Shown here in pieces: positions 16,757 to 24,245 of a stretch of DNA of 64,000 bases. A program made the position numbers and the translations under genes. The first letter of the stretch is position 1; every line of letters starts with the position of its first letter. This stretch comes from CAJLIR01 sp964408085 (GTDB taxonomy: Bacteria > Bacillota_I > Bacilli_A > RF39 > UBA660): NCBI GenBank assembly GCA_964408085.1, contig CAYOYB010000008.1:28795-92794 (forward strand). Reading direction: 5' to 3'. The notes beneath the pieces are model-generated. The model ran no database searches and was not told the origin of the DNA. It worked only from the letters and a program-made list of their open reading frames with translations.

Positions 16757-16936
16757 ATGAAAAAAATAGCTAGATTTTTTGTTAGTGTAAAAAAAGAAAT
16801 GAAAAATGTTAGATGGCCTAGCAAAAAAGAATTAATTACTTATTCTATAGCAACTATTAGCTTTGTTATTTTCTTTGGTTTATTCTTTACTTTAACAGAT
16901 TCTGGAATTGCTTTAGTTAGGACTTTAATCGGATAA
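16757..16936 (+). CDS. secE: Preprotein translocase subunit SecE
   Basis: 59 aa with one membrane helix (about residues 30-50) and the conserved motif KKEMKNVRWPSKKEL before it. It is the small essential subunit of SecYEG. Start at ATG 16757 (GAGGTGG upstream). Its stop overlaps the nusG start by one base (TAATG), so both are co-translated. Confidence 0.93.
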   Translation: MKKIARFFVSVKKEMKNVRWPSKKELITYSIATISFVIFFGLFFTLTDSGIALVRTLIG

Positions 16937-17469
16937 TGCAAAAAGAATGGTATGTAGTTAATACTTATTCAGGTCATGAAAATAAAGTAAAAGAAAAACT
17001 AGAAATGCGTGCTAGTAGCATGGGTATGGAAGACTATATTTTTCGTGTAGTTGTTCCTGAAGTAAAAGAAGTTGAAATAAAAGATGGAAAACAAAAAGAA
17101 CGAATGAAAAAGATGTTTCCTGGTTATATCTTAGTAGAAATGATTATGAGTGATGAGGCTTGGTTCATTGTTCGTAATACTCCAGGTGTAACAGGATTTA
17201 TTGGTTCATCTGGTAAAGGAGCTAAACCTTTCCCTTTAACACCAGCCGAGGTTGATAGAATTCTTGGTAGTATGGGTCTATCACGTTTACAAATTGGTAA
17301 TGAATTAAATGTTGATGATATGGTTAAAGTAATTCATGGACCATTTGAAGGTATGTTTGGAAAAATTAAAACAATCAATATGGAAACTCAAATATTAGAA
17401 GTTGCTATAGACTTATTTGGTCAAGAAACAACTGTTGAAATTGGTTTAACAGATATTGAAAAAGCATAA
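16936..17469 (+). CDS. nusG: Transcription antitermination/elongation factor NusG
   Basis: 177 aa. N-terminal NGN domain: WYVVNTYSGHENKVKE and FPGYILVEM... WFIVRNTPGVTGFIG. The C-terminal KOW domain begins at VIHGPFEGMFGKI. Binds RNA polymerase clamp and links it to the ribosome or Rho. No separate ribosome site is needed because of the overlap with secE. Confidence 0.96.
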   Translation: MQKEWYVVNTYSGHENKVKEKLEMRASSMGMEDYIFRVVVPEVKEVEIKDGKQKERMKKMFPGYILVEMIMSDEAWFIVRNTPGVTGFIGSSGKGAKPFPLTPAEVDRILGSMGLSRLQIGNELNVDDMVKVIHGPFEGMFGKIKTINMETQILEVAIDLFGQETTVEIGLTDIEKA

Positions 17470-17492
17470 AATTAATATTTTTGAATAAAATA

Positions 17493-17521
17493 TTTACAAA
17501 CTTAGCAAAATATGTTATCAT
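17493..17521 (+). promoter_or_regulatory. Sigma-A promoter with extended -10 (rplK-rplA)
   Basis: TTTACA, 17 nt, TATCAT preceded by TGt, downstream of nusG. Confidence 0.66.
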
Positions 17522-17550
17522 TAAATGGCTATATTGTTTAATATAGATTT

Positions 17551-17579
17551 AGTGGGAGCGCGGATGCATTATGACCACT
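17551..17579 (+). promoter_or_regulatory. L1-type ribosomal leader motif ahead of rplK
   Basis: AGTGG/CCACT stem with asymmetric internal loop (GAG opposite ATGA) and an inner hairpin, matching the L1-binding mRNA mimic of the rRNA site, GTGGGAG...GACCAC. L1 binding here represses the rplK-rplA operon in other Firmicutes. Confidence 0.62.
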
Positions 17580-17607
17580 CGCGAAAAAAATATAGGAGGT
17601 GTTTTTC

Positions 17608-18033
17608 GTGGCAAAGCAAGTAACTAAAGTAGTTAAATTACAAATTCCAGCCGGTAAAGCAACACCAGCGCCACCAGTAGGAACTGTATTGGGACCAACT
17701 GGTATTAATTTACAGGAATTTTGTACAAAATATAATGATGCAACTAGAGATAAGATGGGAGATATATTACCAGTTGAGATTTCTATATATGAAGATAGAA
17801 CTTTCGATTTTGTAATTAAAACTCCACCAGCTGCTTTCTTAATTAAAAAAGTTGCTAAAATCAAATCTGGATCTAAAAAAGGATCTACTGAAGTTGTTGC
17901 TACAATAACAAAAGCTCAATTAAAAGAAATAGCTGAAATTAAATTACCTGATTTAAATTGTTATACTGTTGAAGAAGCAATGAAAATCGTTGAAGGTACA
18001 GCTAGAAATATGGGCGTTAACGTAGCTGAATAA
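17608..18033 (+). CDS. rplK: 50S ribosomal protein L11
   Basis: 141 aa from GTG 17608, the family's usual length; an upstream in-frame GTG at 17599 overlaps the AGGAGGT ribosome site and is rejected. KLQIPAGKATPAPPVGTVLGP is conserved at the N-terminus (proline switch region), and the C-terminal domain ends with VEGTARNMGV. L11 forms the GTPase-associated centre with 23S rRNA. Confidence 0.97.
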   Translation: MAKQVTKVVKLQIPAGKATPAPPVGTVLGPTGINLQEFCTKYNDATRDKMGDILPVEISIYEDRTFDFVIKTPPAAFLIKKVAKIKSGSKKGSTEVVATITKAQLKEIAEIKLPDLNCYTVEEAMKIVEGTARNMGVNVAE

Positions 18034-18072
18034 AAATAAAATAAATTAAATGTACATATAGGTTTATTACCT

Positions 18073-18103
18073 ATGTGGGAGGAAAAATCCGCATATACCA
18101 CAT
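18073..18103 (+). promoter_or_regulatory. Second L1-type leader motif, ahead of rplA
   Basis: ATGTGG/CCACAT stem enclosing GAGG....CC and the loop bases ATATA: the same GTGGGAG...ACCAC core as in the rplK leader. It ends just before AAGGAGG of rplA, so L1 binding could block rplA translation directly. Confidence 0.6.
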
Positions 18104-18120
18104 AAGGAGGTAAAATAGAA

Positions 18121-18816
18121 ATGAAAAAAGGAAAAAAATATACTGAAGTTTCTAAGTTAGTTGAAAAGAACAAGCTTTATACTAAAGAAGAAGCAATTAA
18201 ATTAGTAAAACAAACATCAATTACAAAATTTGATTCTTCAATTGAGTTAGCTTTAAGATTAAATCTAGATACTAAAAAAGCTGATCAACAATTAAGAGGT
18301 GCTTTCGTTTTACCAAACGGAACAGGCAAAACTAAAAAAGTTTTAGTAATAGCTAAAGGAGATCAAGCAAAAGCAGCAGAATCTGCTGGAGCTGATTATG
18401 TAGGCGATATTGATATGTTAGAAAAAATCGAAAAAGAAAATTGGTTCGATTTTGATACAATGATTGCTACTCCTGATATGATGCCTGCTTTAGGTAAATT
18501 AGGTAAAATTTTAGGACCTAAAGGTTTAATGCCAAACCCAAAAACAGGAACTGTTACAATGGATGTAAAAAAGGCAGTTGAAGAAGTTAAAAAAGGTCGT
18601 ATTGAATATCGTACTGATAGTTTTGGTAATGTTCATACAATTATTGGTAAGGTTTCATTTGATGAACAAAAATTAATTGAAAATTTAGATGCTTTCGTAT
18701 CATTAATTATCAAAACAAAACCAGCTGTTGTTAAAGGAACTTACATAAAAGGAATTACAGTTTCATCTACAATGGGTCCTGGTATAAAAATAAATACAAA
18801 TGATTTTGACAAATAA
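18121..18816 (+). CDS. rplA: 50S ribosomal protein L1
   Basis: 231 aa, standard. MKKGKKYTEV start, then the middle segment GKLGKILGPKGLMPNPKTGTV, a signature of L1. Binds 23S rRNA in the mobile stalk and acts as translational repressor of its own operon. RBS AAGGAGG. The promoter of the next operon overlaps its last codons. Confidence 0.97.
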   Translation: MKKGKKYTEVSKLVEKNKLYTKEEAIKLVKQTSITKFDSSIELALRLNLDTKKADQQLRGAFVLPNGTGKTKKVLVIAKGDQAKAAESAGADYVGDIDMLEKIEKENWFDFDTMIATPDMMPALGKLGKILGPKGLMPNPKTGTVTMDVKKAVEEVKKGRIEYRTDSFGNVHTIIGKVSFDEQKLIENLDAFVSLIIKTKPAVVKGTYIKGITVSSTMGPGIKINTNDFDK

Positions 18817-18834
18817 TAAATAATATGCTATAAT
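18806..18834 (+). promoter_or_regulatory. Sigma-A promoter with extended -10 (rplJ-rplL)
   Basis: TTGACA (within the rplA 3' end), 17 nt, TATAAT preceded by TGc. Near-perfect consensus. Confidence 0.82.
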
Positions 18835-18862
18835 ACTATTTGTTGTTTGAAAAATAATATAG

Positions 18863-18973
18863 TACCGTAGACAGTAGGAGGCTTAAGCCTTAATGAATTC
18901 CTACCGAGGAACTTAAATAAATTAAGTTTATCGAATTCCCTACGGTTAGTGTAGGGAATTTTTTATTACGGTA
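18863..18973 (+). promoter_or_regulatory. L10 ribosomal protein leader with attenuator
   Basis: TACCGTA (18863) pairs with TACGGTA (18967) to close the element. Inside are AGTAGG/CCTACC with conserved GAGG bases, typical of the L10(L12)4-binding leader, and a ten-base-pair hairpin AATTCCCTAC/GTAGGGAATT (18934-18960) followed by TTTTATTA that works as a terminator. Binding of L10 to the 5' part would favour the terminator and reduce rplJL expression. Confidence 0.78.
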
Positions 18974-19003
18974 TTACACACAAAATTTATAGGGAGGTGT
19001 AAT

Positions 19004-19495
19004 ATGGCAAATCAAAAAATAATTGCAAAAAAGCAAGAAGTTGTTGAAGAAATTAAAAATAAAGCTAATGAAGCAACTACTTTCGTAATTTTTGAAAATC
19101 ATGGTTTAACTGTTGCTGAAACTAATGAATTAAGAAGAAAATTAAGAGAGACTGATTCAGAATTCAAAATTTACAAAAACACTTTGCTTACTAGAGCATT
19201 AAATGATTTGAAAATCGATTTAGGAGCAGAATTAGAAGGACCTAAAGCTATTGCTTTTGGTAAAGACGCAATCGCTCCAATTAAAGTACTTAGTGAATTT
19301 GCAAAAAATCACGAAGCACTTGAAATTAAAATAGGTATGGTCGATGGTGAAGTAGCTGATGTCGACAAATTAAAGAAATTGGCAACAATCCCTTCAAGAG
19401 AAGGATTGCTTACAATGCTTGCTGGTGGACTTATGGGTGTCGTAAGAGACTTATCTATCAGTTTAGACTTATATAGTCAAAAAATAGAAAAATAA
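19004..19495 (+). CDS. rplJ: 50S ribosomal protein L10
   Basis: 163 aa. FVIFENHGLTVAETNELRRKLRE and FKIYKNTLLTRAL are the rRNA-binding part; the C-terminal helix (residues about 135-163) binds L7/L12 dimers. RBS AGGGAGGTG. Forms an operon with rplL, 17 nt later. Confidence 0.96.
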   Translation: MANQKIIAKKQEVVEEIKNKANEATTFVIFENHGLTVAETNELRRKLRETDSEFKIYKNTLLTRALNDLKIDLGAELEGPKAIAFGKDAIAPIKVLSEFAKNHEALEIKIGMVDGEVADVDKLKKLATIPSREGLLTMLAGGLMGVVRDLSISLDLYSQKIEK

Positions 19496-19512
19496 TTAAG
19501 GAGGAATATAGA

Positions 19513-19881
19513 ATGGCAAAATTTACAAAAGATGAATTTATTAATGGTTTAAAAGAAATGACAATTCTTGAAGTTAAAGAATTAGTAGACGCAATGAAGG
19601 AGGAATTTGGAGTAGATCCATCTGCAGTTGCAGTTGCTGCTCCTGTAGCTGGTGCTGCTGCTGAAGAAGGACCAAGCACAGCTAATGTTGTTTTAACTTC
19701 TGCTGGAGCTAACAAAATAGCTGTTATCAAAATCGTAAGAGATATTACTGGTTTAGGATTAAAAGAAGCTAAAGACTTAGCTGATAATGGTGGAGTTGTT
19801 AAAGAAAACGCTTCTGCTGAAGAAGCTAATGAATTAAAAGCTAAATTCGAAGAAGCTGGAGCTACTGTTGAATTAAAATAA
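19513..19881 (+). CDS. rplL: 50S ribosomal protein L7/L12
   Basis: 122 aa. N-terminal dimerisation helices (EFINGLKEMTILEVKELVDAM), an Ala/Pro hinge (residues about 37-55) and the C-terminal domain with KIAVIKIVRDITGLGLKEAK that recruits translation factors. RBS AAGGAGGAATATAGA. Confidence 0.97.
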   Translation: MAKFTKDEFINGLKEMTILEVKELVDAMKEEFGVDPSAVAVAAPVAGAAAEEGPSTANVVLTSAGANKIAVIKIVRDITGLGLKEAKDLADNGGVVKENASAEEANELKAKFEEAGATVELK

Positions 19882-19901
19882 TTTAAATATATTTAGGGTT
19901 G

Positions 19902-19932
19902 AGCCTATACTAAATTTTTAGTATGGGCTTTC
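19902..19932 (+). terminator. Rho-independent terminator of rplJL
   Basis: AGCCtATACTAAA pairs with TTTAGTATgGGCT, then TTTC. Strong stem, short T-run. Confidence 0.7.
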
Positions 19933-19963
19933 ACCATTTAATAAATAAAAGAATAGGTGTATT

Positions 19964-20551
19964 ATGTCACATTATTTTGAAAATGATAAAAATATTAAAA
20001 GTAATGAACGATTAACTTATGCAAATATAAAAAATAATGAATTAAAATTTTTAGTAGATAATGGAATTTTTTCCAAAAAAGGTTTAGATTTTGGAACACG
20101 CTCATTATTAGAAAATGTCGATATTGATTCCACAAAGAAAAATATTTTAGATTTTGGTTGTGGCTATGGACCAATTGGAATTTATTTAGCTAAGACTACA
20201 AATCTTACAGTTGATATGCTTGATATTAATAAGCGTGCTATTATGTTGGCACAAAAAAATGCTAGTTTAAATAAAGTGGATGTTAATATTTTTGAAAGTG
20301 ACTTATATAATAATGTTTCTAATACTTATGACTACATTGTCACTAATCCGCCAATTAGAGTTGGTAAAAATATTTTATACAAAATTCTATTTGAAGCTAA
20401 AAAATATCTAAACCATAATGGTGAATTATGGTTAGTTATAAATAAAAATCAGGGAGCAAAAACAATCGCAAAAGATTTATCTAAAGAGTATAATGTTAAA
20501 ATTATAGATAAATGTAAGGGTTTTTATATTATTTGTGCTATAAATAATTGA
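19964..20551 (+). CDS. Class I methyltransferase, YbxB/RsmC C-terminal type
   Basis: 195 aa. DFGCGYGPIGIYLAK is the SAM-binding motif I, and VTNPPIRVGK is the NPPx motif of N2-guanine rRNA methyltransferases. It matches the small RsmC-like proteins (B. subtilis YbxB) encoded between rplL and rpoB in Bacilli, exactly this position; the likely target is 16S rRNA G1207. Weak ribosome site (AATAGGTG). Ends in TGA, one of the proofs of the standard code; the TGA overlaps the -35 box of the rpoB promoter. Confidence 0.88.
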   Translation: MSHYFENDKNIKSNERLTYANIKNNELKFLVDNGIFSKKGLDFGTRSLLENVDIDSTKKNILDFGCGYGPIGIYLAKTTNLTVDMLDINKRAIMLAQKNASLNKVDVNIFESDLYNNVSNTYDYIVTNPPIRVGKNILYKILFEAKKYLNHNGELWLVINKNQGAKTIAKDLSKEYNVKIIDKCKGFYIICAINN

Positions 20552-20576
20552 CAGCTTGCCAATTATTTGATAAAAT
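20548..20576 (+). promoter_or_regulatory. Sigma-A promoter with extended -10 (rpoBC)
   Basis: TTGACA overlapping the ybxB stop codon, 17 nt, TAAAAT preceded by TGa. A 5' leader of about 65 nt with a short inverted repeat (ATACTACTATGTAGT) follows. Confidence 0.78.
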
Positions 20577-20645
20577 TATAAATTGGTGGCATATACTACT
20601 ATGTAGTTTGTGCCTAACTTAATACTAGTATATAGGGGTGAAGAA

Positions 20646-23600
20646 ATGGCTTACACAGTTAAAAAATTTGGTGATCACCGAGAAAGAAGAAGTTATTCAA
20701 AAACAAAAAATGCAATTGAATTATCTAATTTATTAGAAATTCAAAAAAAGTCATATGATTGGTTTATGACTGAAGGAATTAAAGAAGTATTTGATGATAT
20801 ATTTCCTGTAGAGAGTTTTACAGGTAATTTGTCGTTATCTTTTGGAGATTATTATTTTGAGTCTCCACGTTATTCTATTAAAGGTTGTAAGGATAGATAT
20901 GCTACTTATGCACAACCTTTAAAGGTACAAGCCCAATTATTTAATCATGAAACAGGCGAGGTTAAAGAACAAGAAATTTATTTGGGTGATATGCCTATTA
21001 TGACTGATGGTGGTACATTCATTATCAATGGTGCTGAACGTGTTATTGTTTCACAATTAGTTCGTTCACCAAGTGTTTATTTTGGCAAAGCAATTGATAA
21101 AAATGGTCGCTTAGTTATAACATCACAAATTATCCCAACTAGAGGAACTTGGCTAGAATTTGAAACTGATGCTCGTGATATAATTTATGTTCGAATTGAT
21201 CGTACAAGAAAAGTACCTATTACAACATTACTTAGAGCAATAGGATTATCAAGTGATGAAGATATACTTGATTTATTTGGTGAAAATGAATATTTAATTA
21301 AGACAATTGAAAAAGATGCTAATAAGAATACTGATGAAGCATTAATTGATATTCACTCAAAATTACGTCCAGGTGAACCATCAACTTTAGATAGTGCTAA
21401 AAATCAATTAATTACAAGATTTTTTGATTCATTTAGATATGATTTAGCAAAAGTTGGACGTTATAAATTTAACAAAAAGTTAAATGTAATTGATCGTTTA
21501 TTAGATTGCAAATTAGCTGAAGATATTAAAGTAAAAGGCAAGGTTGTTTGTGCTAAAGATACTGTTATAACAAAAGATATTATTGAAGAGTTAAAACCTG
21601 TTTTAGCAGATAACTATGGAATTAAAGAAACTTTAATTAATACTGAATTAGATACATATAATAAAGTTCAAGTAATTAAAGTATATTCGAAAACTAATCC
21701 TGAAAAAGTTATCTCTATTATTGGTAATGATCAGACAATTGACATTAAACGTTTAACAATTTCTGATATTTATGCCTCTATATCATACTATTTAAATTTA
21801 TTAGAAGGTATTGGCAATTATGATGAAATTGATCATTTATCAAATCGTCGTGTTAGACAAGTTGGTGAATTATTACAAAATCAATTTAGAATTGGTATTA
21901 GTAGAATTGAAAGAGTTATTCGTGATCGTATGTCAACTCAGGAATTAACTGAGGTAACTCCTAAAACATTAATAAATATTAGACCACTTACTGCCGCTAT
22001 TAAAGAGTTCTTTGGTAGTAGCCAGTTATCACAATTCATGGATCAAACTAATCCAATAGCAGAACTTTCAAACAAAAGACGTTTATCTTCGTTAGGACCA
22101 GGTGGTTTATCAAGAGATCGTGCTGGTATGGAAGTTCGTGACGTTAATCCTTCACATTATGGTAGATTATGTCCAATCGAGTCACCAGAAGGACCAAACA
22201 TTGGACTTATTACAGCTTTAGCAAGCTATGCTAGAGTTAATGATTATGGATTTATTATGACCCCATATCGTAAAGTTAATAATTGTAAATTAACTGATGA
22301 AATTGTTTATATGACAGCTGATGAGGAATTAGACTATTATATTTCTCAAGCAACAGTTAAAATTGATGAAAATAATCAAATTACTGAAGAACGTGTTCCT
22401 GTTAGATATAGAGGAGATACTGTTATTGTTGACGCTAAAGATGTTGATTACATTGACGTTTCAGCTCAACAAGTTGTTTCAATTACAACATCGGGAATTC
22501 CTTTCTTGGAACATGATGATGGTAAACGTGCCTTGATGGGCGCAAACATGCAACGTCAAGCAATTCCATTAATTAAAACAGAAGCTCCATTAGTTGGTAC
22601 TGGTGTTGAAGCTATTGCAGCTCGTGATTCAGGCGCTGTTATATTAGCTAAAGCTGATGGTGTTGTTGATTATGTTGACGCAAAGAAAATTCTTATTAAA
22701 ACAGTAGGAGGTATGGACACATACTATCTAAATGGTTTTGAAAGAAGCAATGCTGGAACTTGTTATCATCAAATTCCAATCGTTAGAGTTGGTGATAAAG
22801 TTACAAAAGATATGGTTATTGCTGATGGGCCATCAACAAATATGGGTGAAATGGCTTTAGGACGTAATGTTACTGTAGCTTTCATGAACTTTAATGGATA
22901 TAATTACGAGGATGCTGTTATCTTAAATGAGAGATTAGTTAAAGATGACGTTTATACTTCAATTCATATAGAGGACTATCAAATCGAATGTCGTGATACT
23001 AAATTAGGACCAGAAGAGTTTACTAGAGATATACCAAATATTGGTGAAGATGCTAGAAAAAACTTAGATGAATCTGGTATTGTTAGAATTGGTACTGAGG
23101 TTAAAGATGATGATATTTTAGTTGGTAAAGTTACACCAAAAGGTGTTGCTGAACTTACTAGCGAAGAAAAACTTTTACACGCTATATTTGGAGAAAAAAC
23201 ACGTGAAGTTAGAGATACATCACTACGTGTTCCACATGGTGGAGAAGGTATTGTTCATGATGTAAAAATATTTACAAAAGATGACTGTGATGAATTACCA
23301 GCTGGTGTTTCAAAAATCGTTCGTGTTTATATAGCACAAAAAAGAAAAATTAGTGTTGGAGATAAAATGTCTGGTCGTCATGGTAATAAAGGTGTTATTT
23401 CGCTTATTTTACCAGAAGAAGATATGCCATATTTAGAGGATGGTACACCAGTTGATATTTTACTTAATCCACTAGGAGTTCCATCACGTATGAACATTGG
23501 ACAAATTTTGGAAATGCATTTAGGTATGGCTGCAAAAGAGTTAAATGTTTATATGGCAACGCCAGTTTTTGCTGGAGCAAATCGTGAAGAAATTATAGAT

Positions 23601-24245
23601 GCTTTAAAAGAAGCTCATCTAGATGAAGATGGTAAAACTATTTTATATGATGGACGTACTGGTGAACCATTCGATAATCGAATTAGTGTTGGTGTAATGT
23701 ATATGATTAAACTTCACCACATGGTTGATGATAAATTGCATGCACGTTCAACAGGTCCATATTCACTTGTTACACAACAACCACTTGGTGGTAAAGCTCA
23801 ATTTGGTGGTCAAAGATTTGGTGAAATGGAAGTTTGGGCACTTTATGCTTATGGTGCTGCTCATGTTTTACAAGAAATGATGACAATTAAATCTGATGAT
23901 GTTGTAGGACGTGTTAAGGTATATGAAGCATTAGTTAAAGGTCAACCAATTCCAAAATCTGGTGTTCCAGAATCATTTAGAGTATTAATTAAAGAATTCC
24001 AAGCTTTAGGACTTGATATTACTGTTTTAAATGAAGATGGAAAGTTTGTAGAATTAAAAGAATTAGAAGAAAATGAAAAAGATACTTTTTTAGGTAATGA
24101 AGAATTTGAAAAAGCTTCTGATTTACCAGTTGAAGATACTCCAGAGTTAGAAGAAGAACCTGAAGAAGAGTTAGATGCAGAGTTTTCAATGGAAGATGAA
24201 GATATAGATTTCGATGAAACTTATATGGAAGGGGATGAGGAATAA
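20646..24245 (+). CDS. rpoB: DNA-directed RNA polymerase subunit beta
   Basis: 1199 aa from ATG 20646 (AGGGGTGA upstream); an in-frame TTG at 20610 has no ribosome site. Conserved blocks are intact: FFGSSQLSQFMDQ and RRLSSLGPGGLSRDRAG (rifampicin region), HYGRLCPIESPEGPNIGLI, GDKMSGRHGNKGV and GGKAQFGGQRFGEMEVWAL. Residue 476 (codon 22071-22073) is Asn at the place of E. coli His526. The C-terminus has an acidic tail (PELEEEPEEELDAEF). The stop overlaps the rpoC start by one base. Confidence 0.98.
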   Translation: MAYTVKKFGDHRERRSYSKTKNAIELSNLLEIQKKSYDWFMTEGIKEVFDDIFPVESFTGNLSLSFGDYYFESPRYSIKGCKDRYATYAQPLKVQAQLFNHETGEVKEQEIYLGDMPIMTDGGTFIINGAERVIVSQLVRSPSVYFGKAIDKNGRLVITSQIIPTRGTWLEFETDARDIIYVRIDRTRKVPITTLLRAIGLSSDEDILDLFGENEYLIKTIEKDANKNTDEALIDIHSKLRPGEPSTLDSAKNQLITRFFDSFRYDLAKVGRYKFNKKLNVIDRLLDCKLAEDIKVKGKVVCAKDTVITKDIIEELKPVLADNYGIKETLINTELDTYNKVQVIKVYSKTNPEKVISIIGNDQTIDIKRLTISDIYASISYYLNLLEGIGNYDEIDHLSNRRVRQVGELLQNQFRIGISRIERVIRDRMSTQELTEVTPKTLINIRPLTAAIKEFFGSSQLSQFMDQTNPIAELSNKRRLSSLGPGGLSRDRAGMEVRDVNPSHYGRLCPIESPEGPNIGLITALASYARVNDYGFIMTPYRKVNNCKLTDEIVYMTADEELDYYISQATVKIDENNQITEERVPVRYRGDTVIVDAKDVDYIDVSAQQVVSITTSGIPFLEHDDGKRALMGANMQRQAIPLIKTEAPLVGTGVEAIAARDSGAVILAKADGVVDYVDAKKILIKTVGGMDTYYLNGFERSNAGTCYHQIPIVRVGDKVTKDMVIADGPSTNMGEMALGRNVTVAFMNFNGYNYEDAVILNERLVKDDVYTSIHIEDYQIECRDTKLGPEEFTRDIPNIGEDARKNLDESGIVRIGTEVKDDDILVGKVTPKGVAELTSEEKLLHAIFGEKTREVRDTSLRVPHGGEGIVHDVKIFTKDDCDELPAGVSKIVRVYIAQKRKISVGDKMSGRHGNKGVISLILPEEDMPYLEDGTPVDILLNPLGVPSRMNIGQILEMHLGMAAKELNVYMATPVFAGANREEIIDALKEAHLDEDGKTILYDGRTGEPFDNRISVGVMYMIKLHHMVDDKLHARSTGPYSLVTQQPLGGKAQFGGQRFGEMEVWALYAYGAAHVLQEMMTIKSDDVVGRVKVYEALVKGQPIPKSGVPESFRVLIKEFQALGLDITVLNEDGKFVELKELEENEKDTFLGNEEFEKASDLPVEDTPELEEEPEEELDAEFSMEDEDIDFDETYMEGDEE

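Noticed and set aside
20610..20645. Upstream TTG start for rpoB
   Set aside because: No ribosome site, and it would run through the leader; ATG 20646 has AGGGGTGA.
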